The position numbers were made by a program, and so were the translations under genes. Below, in pieces: positions 1 through 9,638 of a stretch of 64,000 nt of DNA. The stretch is from Lysobacteraceae bacterium NML08-0793. GTDB taxonomy: Bacteria > Pseudomonadota > Gammaproteobacteria > Xanthomonadales > Xanthomonadaceae. The notes beneath the pieces were generated by a model, which was not told the DNA's origin, ran no database searches, and saw nothing but the letters and a program-made list of their open reading frames with translations. The stretch lies in contig NWQR01000001.1 of the NCBI GenBank assembly GCA_002798275.1, positions 186,001 through 250,000 on the forward strand. The letters are read 5' to 3'. Position 1 is the first letter of the stretch. Each line of letters opens with the position of its first letter.

Positions 1-365
1 GATACAGCCAGCGGCCGTTTTCTTTTACAAAGCGACTCAATTCGGTCATCTGCCCGTGCCGCCCGGCCTCGATATAGCGGGCGGTGAACTGCACCTCGGC
101 ATGGCTATCGTCTGTTTGCCGGTGCGCCAACACTTTCAGGCAGGCGCAGCCATTTCACCTGCCCGGCCGGCGGCAGAATCGGCGCATCCGGGCGGGTGGT
201 TTCATGCCAGGTCGCCTGCAAATAGTCCTCTAGCCGCAGCACATAGGCGCTGTAACGCGAGCGCATCAGCGCTTCGGCAGTAGCTGCTGCCTGTCCCTCA
301 TGCAGAAGCTGGCAGCAAGCGGCGTATTCACGAGTGTTGTCGCAGGGGCAAGGCAGATTTTTCAT
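1..365 (-). pseudogene. ychJ: YchJ-like SEC-C motif protein, 3'-partial and frameshifted
   Basis: The first 60 or so codons, from ATG at 365, give a small protein starting with a SEC-C-like metal-binding motif (CPCDNTREYAACC) followed by the ARYSAYV-type segment typical of the YchJ/UPF0225 family (here RSRYSAYV). After VKWLRL the frame shifts. The original frame ends soon afterwards at 105. Another frame continues through KVLAHRQTDD, FTARYIEAG and SRFVKENGRWLY to the window edge, which is the usual family C-terminus. The shift lies at a tandem CAGG duplication at 137-144; removing one copy restores the family reading. The function of YchJ is not established; SEC-C motifs bind zinc. It is either a real frameshift or a sequencing or assembly error, and the C-terminal end is cut off by the window. 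Confidence 0.75.
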
Positions 366-407
366 CACGCCATTGCAGCAGATTGGCGCCAATGGCGATA
401 GAGGTGG

Positions 408-437
408 TTGCAATCCATTAGCTTAGTAGCAATACTA
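408..437 (+). promoter_or_regulatory. lexA promoter overlapped by LexA operator
   Basis: TTGCAA (408-413), a 17-bp spacer and AATACT (431-436) form a plausible -35/-10 pair. TTAG-N6-TACTA at 423-437 exactly matches the LexA box known from Xanthomonas and overlies the -10 element, as expected for autorepression. The expected transcription start falls at about 443, which is the A of the lexA ATG, so the mRNA may have no leader. Confidence 0.8.
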
Positions 438-442
438 CACAT

Positions 443-1090
443 ATGAACAACACCCTCACCGATACCCAAGAAGCCATCCTCGCCTATATCGCCGAGCGCA
501 TTGCCGTGGACGGTTTCCCGCCCTCGCAAACCGAAATCGCCCGCGCTTTCGGCTTCAAAGGTGTGCGTGCGGCGCAATACCATCTGGAAGCGCTGGAAGC
601 GGCCGGTGCCATCGAGCGCCGCCCCGGTGTGGCGCGCAGCCTGCGCATCCTGCGCCCCGGCGCCCTGCCCCAAGCCATCCAGCCACTGACGGCGCTGGAT
701 GAAAACGCCATTCAGCTGCCAGTGCTCGGGCAGGTCGCGGCGGGGCTACCCATCGGCGCAGATATTGGCTCCGACCAGGTGCTGATTCTCGACCGCGTGC
801 TGTTTTCTCCCAAACCAGACTATCTACTCAAGGTCAAGGGCGACTCGATGATTGACGAGGGCATTTTCGATGGCGATCTCATCGGCGTGCATCGCACCCC
901 GGATGCCCGCAATGGCCAGATCGTGGTCGCCCGCATTGACGAAGAAATCACCGTCAAACTCTTCAAAAAGACCCACGACCGCATCCGACTGTTGCCACGC
1001 AACCCGGACTATGCCCCGATCGAAGTCCTGCCCGGACAAGACTTCGCCATCGAAGGGCTGTACTGCGGGCTGGTCAGACCCAACCGCTAA
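443..1090 (+). CDS. lexA: LexA SOS repressor/autoprotease
   Basis: 215 aa. LexA is the transcriptional repressor of the SOS regulon and cleaves itself when RecA filaments form on single-stranded DNA. The N-terminal winged-helix DNA-binding domain spans about residues 1-70 ([11 protein letters not shown] recognition region). The hinge is followed by the cleavage site Ala100-Gly101 (QVAAGLP) and the S24-type protease domain with Ser135 (KGDSM) and Lys172 (EITVKLF). It heads a lexA-recA-recX cluster. ATG at 443 is chosen because it begins the conserved N-terminus; no Shine-Dalgarno sequence precedes it. The operator at 423-437 indicates autoregulation. Length is typical for the family. Confidence 0.97.
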   Translation: MNNTLTDTQEAILAYIAERIAVDGFPPSQTEIARAFGFKGVRAAQYHLEALEAAGAIERRPGVARSLRILRPGALPQAIQPLTALDENAIQLPVLGQVAAGLPIGADIGSDQVLILDRVLFSPKPDYLLKVKGDSMIDEGIFDGDLIGVHRTPDARNGQIVVARIDEEITVKLFKKTHDRIRLLPRNPDYAPIEVLPGQDFAIEGLYCGLVRPNR

Positions 1091-1102
1091 CGCCCCCGTT
1101 TT

Positions 1103-1131
1103 CCCAAGGCACTTGGGTCGTTTTCCGACCC
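1103..1131 (+). promoter_or_regulatory. Overlapping hairpins between lexA and recA
   Basis: CCCAAG (1103-1108) pairs with CTTGGG (1112-1117), and GGGTCG (1115-1120) pairs with CGACCC (1126-1131). The two stems share GGG at 1115-1117, so they exclude each other. No uridine run follows directly, so this is not a standard terminator; it could moderate read-through from lexA into recA. No LexA box is visible in the 172-bp gap. Confidence 0.3.
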
Positions 1132-1262
1132 TTGCTGCCGGTTTTTCCGCTTTCCCTAGGCAAGCGCGAAAAATATTTTCATTTCATTCATGCCAGTCGC
1201 AGCTTTTGCGACAGCCATCGGCCAAACTCTCCCCATCCATCCAAACCACAGAGGACACCCCC

Positions 1263-2309
1263 ATGGACGAGAACCGCAAACGCGCACTCAGTGCCGCCCT
1301 TACCCAGATTGAAAAGCAGTTCGGCAAAGGCTCGGTAATGCGTATGGGCGACCGCGCCATCGAGCAGGTCGAAACCGTCGGCACCGGCTCGCTGATGCTT
1401 GATCTTGCCCTTGGCATCGGCGGCCTGCCCAAAGGTCGCGTGGTGGAAATCTACGGCCCGGAATCCTCCGGCAAGACCACCCTCACCCTGCAAGCCATTG
1501 CCGAGTGCCAAAAAGCCGGTGGCACTGCCGCCTTCATCGACGCCGAACACGCGCTCGACCCCATCTATGCCGCCAAGCTCGGCGTGAAGGTCGATGACCT
1601 TTTGCTCTCGCAGCCCGATACCGGCGAGCAGGCGCTGGAAATTGCCGACATGCTGGTGCGCTCCGGTGCAGTGGACATGGTGGTGGTGGACTCGGTGGCC
1701 GCGCTCACCCCGAAAGCCGAAATCGAAGGCGACATGGGCGACCAACTCCCAGGGCTGCAAGCACGCCTGATGAGTCAGGCGCTGCGCAAGCTTACCGGCA
1801 ACATCAAGCGCAGCAATTGCTTGGTCATTTTCATCAACCAGTTGCGCATGAAGATTGGCGCCATGATGCCTGGCCAAAGCCCGGAAACTACCACCGGCGG
1901 CAATGCACTCAAGTTCTATGCCTCGGTGCGCTTGGACATCCGTCGCATCGGCTCGGTCAAAAAGGGCGAAGAAATCATCGGTAACCAAACCAAAATCAAG
2001 GTGGTCAAGAACAAACTGGCACCGCCATTCAAGCAAATCGTTACTGAAATCCTCTACGGCGAAGGCATCAGCCGCGAGGGTGAGCTGATTGAAATGGGGG
2101 TCAACGCCAAGCTGGTGGAAAAAGCCGGTGCCTGGTACAGCTATGACGGCGAACGTATCGGTCAAGGCAAGGAAAACGCCCGCAATTACTTCAAGGAAAA
2201 CCCCCAAGCAGCCGCCAAGCTGGAAGCCCAATTGCGCGAGAAGTTCATCCCCGAAGATGCCCCACGCGAAGAAAATGATGACGCCCCGGGTGCAGGTGAA
2301 GAAGAATGA
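1263..2309 (+). CDS. recA: RecA recombinase
   Basis: 348 aa. RecA is an ATP-dependent strand-exchange protein that forms filaments on single-stranded DNA, drives homologous recombination and triggers LexA self-cleavage. Walker A is GPESSGKTT at residues 65-73, the [10 protein letters not shown] segment is Walker B, and the conserved [21 protein letters not shown] loop region is present in full. The C-terminal tail is acidic, as in other RecA proteins. ATG at 1263 is preceded by AGAGGA at a suitable distance. The gene follows lexA by 172 bp with no obvious LexA box of its own and overlaps recX by 4 bp (ATGA). Confidence 0.98.
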   Translation: MDENRKRALSAALTQIEKQFGKGSVMRMGDRAIEQVETVGTGSLMLDLALGIGGLPKGRVVEIYGPESSGKTTLTLQAIAECQKAGGTAAFIDAEHALDPIYAAKLGVKVDDLLLSQPDTGEQALEIADMLVRSGAVDMVVVDSVAALTPKAEIEGDMGDQLPGLQARLMSQALRKLTGNIKRSNCLVIFINQLRMKIGAMMPGQSPETTTGGNALKFYASVRLDIRRIGSVKKGEEIIGNQTKIKVVKNKLAPPFKQIVTEILYGEGISREGELIEMGVNAKLVEKAGAWYSYDGERIGQGKENARNYFKENPQAAAKLEAQLREKFIPEDAPREENDDAPGAGEEE

Positions 2310-2815
2310 GCCTGCCCCCTGCCGACGATGATATCCCCCGCCCTCGCCGTCGGCAGCGGCGCGAACAAACCCCGGCGCAACGCGCGCTGGGGTTGTTGGT
2401 TCGCCGCGAGCATTCCCGCAAAGAATTGCTGCAAAAACTCAAGGCGCGCGGCATTGCCGATGAAGAAGCCCATGCCGCCGTTGCGCAAATGACCGATGCC
2501 GGCTGGCAAAGCAACCAGCGCTTTGCCGAAAGCTTGGCACGCAACCGTGCCATGCAGGGCTATGGCCCCTTGCATATCCGTGCTGAACTCGCCGCCCACG
2601 GACTGGAAAGCGAAACCATCAGCCACGCCATCGAATCAGTCGAAGAAAACTGGGCGCAACTGGCGCACAACCTGGTGCAACGCCGTTTTGGTGAAGCACT
2701 TGCCGAAGACCCGGCACGCCAGCGCAAAGCCGCCGACCTCTTGCTGCGACGCGGCTTTACCCGCGAACAGATGCGCCAAGCGATTGCAGGCGACTGCTTT
2801 GACGACGAGTTCTGA
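2306..2815 (+). CDS. recX: RecX regulatory protein
   Basis: 169 aa. RecX proteins bind RecA filaments and inhibit recombinase and co-protease activity. The arginine-rich N-terminus is followed by the family start [23 protein letters not shown] and repeated three-helix units (LGYGP-like [12 protein letters not shown], and [13 protein letters not shown] near the end). It overlaps the recA stop by four bases, so translation is likely coupled and expression follows recA. Length is normal for gammaproteobacterial RecX. Confidence 0.95.
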   Translation: MSLPPADDDIPRPRRRQRREQTPAQRALGLLVRREHSRKELLQKLKARGIADEEAHAAVAQMTDAGWQSNQRFAESLARNRAMQGYGPLHIRAELAAHGLESETISHAIESVEENWAQLAHNLVQRRFGEALAEDPARQRKAADLLLRRGFTREQMRQAIAGDCFDDEF

Positions 2816-2961
2816 CTTGTTTTTCGGCCAGTGTGGCCGCAAATAATCGCCAAGCCCTGTTAATCTTGGCAGCCTTGCGCAAGCCCTGCCCGCCCGTCCC
2901 CAACCGGATGTGGCGGGCAGATGCGTACTTGCCTGCCAGACCCTTCTTTTTTGTCCAGCTC

Positions 2962-5607
<2,646 letters not shown>

Positions 5608-5681
5608 ATGAAATTGATACACACAACATTCACTCTGCTGCTATGCTTCCCGCAAGCGTTCCAACGTCGATAACATAGAAG

Positions 5682-5704
5682 GTGTGGGAACAACCACACA
5701 GGAG
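5682..5704 (+). promoter_or_regulatory. Candidate CsrA autoregulatory hairpin and SD
   Basis: GTGTGG (5682-5687) pairs with CCACAC (5694-5699), leaving the loop GAACAA, so a GGA lies at the stem-loop boundary. The Shine-Dalgarno AGGAG (5700-5704) follows directly and contains a second GGA. Paired GGA sites near the start codon are the usual arrangement for CsrA self-repression. Confidence 0.5.
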
Positions 5705-5713
5705 CTTTACACC

Positions 5714-5920
5714 ATGTTGATTCTGACCCGCCGCGTTGGCGAAACCCTGATGATCGGTGACTCGGTAACGGTTACCGTCTTGGGTGTGAAAGGAAATCAA
5801 GTCCGCGTAGGCATTACCGCACCCAAGGATGTGGCTGTGCACCGCGAGGAAATCTATCGCCGGATTCACGAAGAAGCTAACGGCAACTTCTCGAAAGAAT
5901 ATTTGCCCTCTGACGATTAA
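5714..5920 (+). CDS. csrA: Carbon storage regulator CsrA
   Basis: 68 aa. CsrA is a dimeric RNA-binding protein that recognises GGA motifs in leaders and controls translation and stability of many mRNAs. The sequence [16 protein letters not shown] is the classic first strand, and [12 protein letters not shown] carries the conserved C-terminal RNA-binding arginine. ATG at 5714 is preceded by AGGAG at 5700-5704. The alaS-csrA-tRNA-Ser order is common in gammaproteobacteria. The tRNA-Ser promoter lies inside its 3' end. Confidence 0.97.
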   Translation: MLILTRRVGETLMIGDSVTVTVLGVKGNQVRVGITAPKDVAVHREEIYRRIHEEANGNFSKEYLPSDD

Positions 5921-5931
5921 CCGGTTACACT
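5903..5931 (+). promoter_or_regulatory. Promoter of tRNA-Ser
   Basis: TTGCCC (5903-5908), a 17-bp spacer and TACACT (5926-5931) lie about 37 bp upstream of the mature tRNA-Ser 5' end, within the last codons of csrA and its trailer. Confidence 0.5.
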
Positions 5932-5967
5932 AGCCAGCCTGCACGCGGCAACGCATGCAGGCATCCC

Positions 5968-6060
5968 GGAGACTTGCCCGAGAGGCCGAAGGGGCTCCCC
6001 TGCTAAGGGAGTATAGGGTCAAAAGCTCTATCGAGGGTTCGAATCCCTCAGTCTCCGCCA
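5968..6060 (+). tRNA. tRNA-Ser (anticodon GCT)
   Basis: 93-nt class II tRNA. Acceptor GGAGACT pairs with AGTCTCC; the 3' CCA is encoded at 6058-6060. Anticodon loop CTGCTAA (6000-6006) sits on stem CTCCC/GGGAG with anticodon GCT at 6002-6004. A long variable arm and the T-loop GTTCGAATC are present. It reads AGC/AGT serine codons. Confidence 0.97.
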
Positions 6061-6070
6061 GTTGTTCAAG

Positions 6071-6096
6071 AAAGCCCACCGAAAGGTGGGTTTTTT
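6071..6096 (+). terminator. Rho-independent terminator of tRNA-Ser
   Basis: CCCACC (6075-6080), a GAAA tetraloop and GGTGGG (6085-6090) are followed by TTTTTT, with an A-rich left flank. It lies 15 bp after the tRNA CCA. Confidence 0.9.
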
Positions 6097-6185
6097 GCTG
6101 CCAAATACTCTGCAAACTTCGGGATTCCCGGCCATCGGTACTTTCAGAGGCAACGACCATATGACGCTTTCCAGACTACGGCAAA

Positions 6186-6762
6186 CGAGCCACGCAGATT
6201 GGGAATGGGGTCAGACGCTGCCCGTCCGGTGGCGCAAGGCGTAGCACAATACTTGCCCGCAGTTTTGCAGGATGCGATGCGCACTCTCTATCGCCCCGCG
6301 TTGCTCTACCCGCTGCACCACGGCCAGAAACTCCGGGGCTGTCAGGTCAGCAACAGGGCGCGCGCCTATCCACGGGAAAACATCCTTTTCAAACCATGCG
6401 GTCACTTTGACCAGATAGCCGGGAACCCAGCTCTGCTTATCCAGCCATTCCCTCGCCACCACTTCAAAGCTGTTAGCCGCCCGCTCCACCCCTGCCAGCT
6501 TTTCCGCCTTGCGCTGTTGCCCGGGGTCTATGCCGTCTTTTAACAGCTTCTTGGCTTCCTCCCGCTTGGCTCTGGCATCGGCTAGGGAGGTTTCCGGGTA
6601 AGTGCCAAGGCTCAAGGTGTTGCGCTTGCCAGTCACAGGGCGGCGATAGTCCAAGCGCCACCATTTGCCACCGGCAGCAGTAATCAGCAGATACAAGCCA
6701 CCGCCATCTGTCAGCTTGCCCGGGTCTTTTGCCTTGCGTATTGCGGTATCAGTCAGGGACAT
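6186..6762 (-). pseudogene. Truncated P4-type tyrosine integrase (older ssrA element)
   Basis: From ATG at 6762 the protein (MSLTDTAIRKAKDPGKL) closely resembles the N-terminal part of the intact integrase at 12625-13845: DGGGLYLL, GKWWRLDYRRPVTGK, LGTYPETSLADARAKREEAK and the middle SAM-like domain. An extra A in GCGCAAGGC (about 6236-6237) shifts the frame near the end. DNA similarity stops at about 6186, before the catalytic R-H-R-Y domain, so it cannot be active. Together with the att copy at 6808-6926 it aligns over its whole length with 13264-14025. It is best read as the remnant of an earlier element in the same ssrA site. Confidence 0.9.
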
Positions 6763-6807
6763 GACGGTAACTGCGGTGGCGGTAACTAGAGTTACCGTCA
6801 AAAGTTA

Positions 6808-6926
6808 CGGGATTCAATGGGACGGCTTGGGACGATATGCACCAATGAAAAAGGCCGAAACCCTTGTATTTATTGAGGATTCCGGCCTTTCTGGACGTCC
6901 TGGGACGTTGTATTGGTGGGGTGGGC
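6808..6926. repeat. Left copy of ssrA-3'/terminator att repeat
   Basis: About 119 bp, nearly identical to 13905-14025. It holds the ssrA terminator stem (6848-6890) and ends in GGTGGGGTGGGC, a one-base-shorter version of the tmRNA 3' end, after which similarity stops. It separates the older integrase remnant from the outer element and marks the junction where the outer element recombined. Confidence 0.85.
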
Positions 6927-6986
6927 TCTATCAAACAAGCGCCGGAAAACCTTATCTGGCAAGGCTTTCTGTTTTAAATCGCAAAA

Positions 6987-7009
6987 AGTTACCCCCAAAG
7001 TTACCCCCA
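6987..7009. repeat. Left arm-type repeat of the outer element
   Basis: This 23-bp unit contains two GTTACCCCC copies and is identical to 13875-13897. Nearby, GCTTACCC (7019-7026) and GGGTAAGC (7036-7043) form an inverted repeat. These are likely integrase or excisionase arm sites. The older remnant instead has GTTACCGT-type sites (6772-6806), so arm specificity differs. Confidence 0.65.
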
Positions 7010-7043
7010 TTTTTCTTTGCTTACCCAGATACAGGGGGTAAGC

Positions 7044-7553
7044 CCAGCCTGTCACCACCCCTGCAAACTGCCCGGCATCAGGTGCGCCCTATGGTAAGCG
7101 GTCATGCTTTCCAGCAGCAGGCTTTCATCGCTTCCGGCAGTGGCGCGGCATTTGATTCCTGTGCCGTCCATTTGATTTCGTTTGAAAAGGGGGATTTTTT
7201 CTCTACATGCGCCGGACAGTCGGTTTACAGCCCATAGGCCACCTGAACTTTTGCCCGCCCCCTGCCTTTTTCAGCGCATCATTGCCCTTTGAAGGGGCTT
7301 TGGCTTCGCGCGCGGCAGTATCACCAGCGATGCGCCATCCTTCGCAAGTTATCGGTAGTGCTCCTATTTGCGCCTAAAAGGCGCTTGTATTGCATTTCTG
7401 CTATATGGGTAGCCTCTAATGGGTGTAATGGCCTTGTGCAGCCATACAGTGCGCTTTAGCGGCATTGCAACCAATGGGGTAGGCGGTGCTGTCAGCGGGT
7501 CAGGCACTCACGCGCGCGCGATGGCTGCAAAAACCTCTCCCGCCTCCCAGCAG
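7044..7553. other. Left-end region of the element without a gene
   Basis: No reading frame here has a credible start, codon pattern or family similarity; the open frames on the plus strand are shadows. At 7511-7533 a run of alternating CG followed by ATGGCTGC resembles copies at 12414-12433 and 12474-12497. Otherwise I see nothing I can name. Confidence 0.6.
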
Positions 7554-7964
7554 TCAAACAAACTCTTCCACGCTTGCGGGCAGTTCCCGCGCTGTCACCT
7601 TGGCTTCCACGCGCTCCGGGGCATCCAGTCCCAGCAGCTTTGCCCGGCGCTCCATGATGCGCAGACAGGCCGCTATCGCCTTGGTGTCGCCTTCCTTGGC
7701 TGCCGGGTAGGTCGCTTTCCAAAGGCCGTCAAGCCTTTCCGATTCAAGCGCCAGCAGGTCAAGGGCTGGCTCTCGTACCACCCTGTCCAGCGCGCGCTTC
7801 ACCGCGTCATGCGCCGCTTGTGGGCTGTTGTAGTCCAGCGCCTCGGCAATCTCGGCAAAGGTCAGGCCGTCCTTGCGCAGTGCCAAGGCGCGCGCCGCCC
7901 GCTCTCGGGCATCTATCACGCTCGGGGCTGTGGTGCGGGCTGCGCTCCGGTTTCGTTTCGTCAT
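7554..7964 (-). CDS. Phage-type helix-turn-helix protein, terminase-small-subunit-like
   Basis: 136 aa from ATG at 7964 (MTKRNRSAAR). The basic N-terminus is followed by an HTH-like segment (LRKDGLTFAEIAEALDYNSPQAAHDAVKRAL) and a helical region with ALESERLDGLWKATYPAAKEGDTKAIAACLRIMERRAKLLGLDAPE. That second region is typical of small phage proteins found near terminase genes. No large terminase subunit or other packaging gene lies nearby. Role is inferred only: DNA recognition, perhaps redirecting packaging by a helper phage, or simply a regulator. An ATG eight codons upstream (7988) is an alternative start. Confidence 0.6.
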   Translation of the reverse strand: MTKRNRSAARTTAPSVIDARERAARALALRKDGLTFAEIAEALDYNSPQAAHDAVKRALDRVVREPALDLLALESERLDGLWKATYPAAKEGDTKAIAACLRIMERRAKLLGLDAPERVEAKVTARELPASVEEFV

Positions 7965-8188
7965 GGGGTGCCTCTTTGGGGTGTCCAATGGTCAGCAGGG
8001 AATGGTCGCCCTGCCTGTGTTGTCTCCACCACCAACAGGAAGCCAAGCTGTCAGCGCCTCGTGTGAAGTCTCCGGGTTGCACCCCTGCAACCAACGAAGG
8101 CGACAAGCGGCAAGCGAAGGCCGCCCGCCATGTTTCACGGTATTTCACGGTCACAATTAAAACCCCCTTGGGATGGCATAAATACCTG

Positions 8189-8331
8189 TGTAGCCGCCAC
8201 GGCTACCGCGAGAGGGGCAAAAATGGGGGTCACGGTAGCTGCCACGGCTACCGTGAAGGGGTATTTTGGCTATTCTTTCACCACCCCGGTAGCTGCCACG
8301 GCTACCGAGTGTATGCGCTACGGCTACCGTG
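8189..8331. repeat. Palindromic/iteron-like array
   Basis: Four copies of a GGCTACCG-type unit lie at 8201-8208, 8246-8253, 8300-8307 and 8322-8329. Three have an opposing (C)GGTAGC or GTAGCC arm just upstream. The second is a perfect 9-bp palindrome: CACGGTAGC (8231-8239) and GCTACCGTG (8247-8255) with a 7-bp centre. The third has 7-bp arms (8287-8293, 8301-8307). Related TTTCACGG motifs flank the array (8131-8155 and 8365-8372). It fills the non-coding gap 7965-8365. Possible roles are a replication origin with iterons or a multi-operator control region. Confidence 0.7.
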
Positions 8332-8365
8332 AAAAATTGGCATTCGGTGGCGTATGGTCGATGTT

Positions 8366-8740
8366 TCACGGGCTTGGCCTCCAGCGCATGAAATCATTTG
8401 TAGGCTTGCTTCCCGGCGAGCCGTCCTCCTTATTTGTGAGCCGGTAAGCGCTTGCTTGCCCCATTTTGCAGTTAAAGCTGCCTTTTGTTTCTATCCGAAT
8501 CCAGCCGCGTTCTTTCAGGTCTGCAAAGGCTCTTTCAACCCGGCGCTGTCCGATATTCAGCCTGCGCATAGCCTCTCGCACGGAAAGAAAAACCACATTC
8601 GCTTGACTTTGCCGGTACAGGGCGCGCAATTCCAGCAGCAGCGCGCGTGCATCTACCGATAACGTCTGCCATGCCGGGGTCTGCATCTCGTACAGGTGGA
8701 GCCGGACATGCGGATCCCCTTTGGACTTGTTGCGCGCCAT
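8366..8740 (-). CDS. Small winged-helix protein of the element
   Basis: 124 aa. The basic start (MARNKSKGDPHVRLHLYEM) is followed by WQTLSVDARALLLELRALY and a probable winged helix (VREAMRRLNIGQRRVERAFADLKERGWIRIETKGSF). Similar small wHTH proteins occur in phages and islands of gammaproteobacteria as regulators or replication accessories. It is the last gene of a compact minus-strand run (9521 to 8366) and ends right beside the palindromic array, which could be its target. I do not recognise a precise family. Confidence 0.6.
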   Translation of the reverse strand: MARNKSKGDPHVRLHLYEMQTPAWQTLSVDARALLLELRALYRQSQANVVFLSVREAMRRLNIGQRRVERAFADLKERGWIRIETKGSFNCKMGQASAYRLTNKEDGSPGSKPTNDFMRWRPSP

Positions 8741-8743
8741 GCC

Positions 8744-9112
8744 TTAGCCTCCATTGCCGGAATCGCTCTCTGGCTGCATACAAGCGCCTGTATGGCCGTC
8801 CTGCGCTTCAGGCAGGACATAGCAGGCAATGCGTGACATGCGCCCCTTGCGGCCTTTCACGGCGATGATATGTGCCTCAATAGGCCAGCCCTTGCGCCGC
8901 AACTCGTGGACATGGGCGGCAAGCCGGGACGTGCCAGCCTCCCGCCATGCGTCCAAGTGGGTCAGCGCGCGCCCGGCCAGCAGCAAATCCAGAACCTCCG
9001 CGCATTGCGTGCCTGCCTGTGGCTTCGTCCGGTAGAATGGCTGCGCACCCGTTCCCTCGCGTGCTTTGGTGAAGCCCGGTTCCAGCGCCGGGCTTTGCTT
9101 TGCCTGCTTCAT
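8744..9112 (-). CDS. Helix-turn-helix domain protein
   Basis: 122 aa. The central part (QCAEVLDLLLAGRALTHLDAWREAGTSRLAAHVHELRRKGWPIEAHII) has the pattern of the winged-helix domain found in many phage and island proteins that starts with a T-H-L-D-A segment. A basic loop (KGRKGRMSRIACYVL) follows. ATG at 9112 overlaps the preceding gene stop (ATGA), and the next gene starts 3 bp after its stop, so it is in a tight operon. DNA binding is likely; the target is unknown. Confidence 0.6.
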   Translation of the reverse strand: MKQAKQSPALEPGFTKAREGTGAQPFYRTKPQAGTQCAEVLDLLLAGRALTHLDAWREAGTSRLAAHVHELRRKGWPIEAHIIAVKGRKGRMSRIACYVLPEAQDGHTGACMQPESDSGNGG

Positions 9113-9330
9113 GCCTCGCCCTCCATGCTTTCGCTTTCAAAGGGCGCGCGCGCCACGGCATGTTCAAGCGCCTTCAGCAGGTCGTGAATGTCACGCGCGC
9201 GGCTGCGGCTTGTCCATTCGGACAGAACAAGGCTCTCGCATTCCACATGGTGCAGAACCTCACGGACAAGGGAGAAATACAGATGGCAGGCTTGCCGCCA
9301 TTCGTCCACGGTGTGCAGGTCGTACCTCAT
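9109..9330 (-). CDS. Hypothetical small helical protein
   Basis: 73 aa, not recognised. It starts MRYDLHTVDEWRQACHLYFSLVREVLHHVE and is predicted mostly helical. Four-base overlaps with both the AlpA-like gene upstream and the HTH gene downstream support a real, translationally coupled gene. Confidence 0.55.
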   Translation of the reverse strand: MRYDLHTVDEWRQACHLYFSLVREVLHHVECESLVLSEWTSRSRARDIHDLLKALEHAVARAPFESESMEGEA

Positions 9331-9521
9331 GCCTGCACCTCCTTGGCATCACGCGCGGCGATGCGCGCGGCAATCCAGCTTTCCACCTCTGCCAGTACCC
9401 ATGCGCTGGCTTTCTCGCCCAGCTTGACCGGCTTGGGGAATCCGCCCTCACGGATGCGGCGGTAAATCTCACTACGGGAAAGGCCGGTGCGGCCTCGGAC
9501 TTCATTCAATCGAATCAACAT
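9327..9521 (-). CDS. AlpA-family regulator/excisionase
   Basis: 64 aa from ATG at 9521, preceded by AGGAGG at good spacing; an in-frame GTG at 9527 is less likely. The sequence LIRLNEVRGRTGLSRSEIYRRIREGGFPKPVKLG is a standard AlpA/MerR-like winged helix. AlpA-type proteins act as recombination directionality factors or activators of the cognate P4-type integrase. It heads the minus-strand operon 9521-8366 and is the likely excision partner of the integrase at 12625-13845. Confidence 0.85.
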   Translation of the reverse strand: MLIRLNEVRGRTGLSRSEIYRRIREGGFPKPVKLGEKASAWVLAEVESWIAARIAARDAKEVQA

Positions 9522-9638
9522 AGTCACGCCTCCTTTTCTGCATCAGTCCTTGCCGGGATGGCTTGGCTCTGTGCTGGACGTGATATGGAATTTTTAGGAT
9601 TTACCGGCAGCGTTGGCCTAATTAGGAAAATGAAAACC

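Noticed and set aside
1263-2309. RecA reading frame extended upstream to 852
   Set aside because: The extension overlaps lexA in another frame and lacks RecA similarity; ATG at 1263 begins the conserved N-terminus and has a ribosome site.
7419-8066. 215-aa plus-strand frame in the element's left end
   Set aside because: It is antisense to the minus-strand phage-type gene at 7554-7964, has no ribosome site and shows no recognisable motif.
8189-8331. Possible CRISPR array
   Set aside because: Units are short, palindromic and unevenly spaced (about 46, 54 and 22 bp), with no cas genes; an iteron or operator array fits better.
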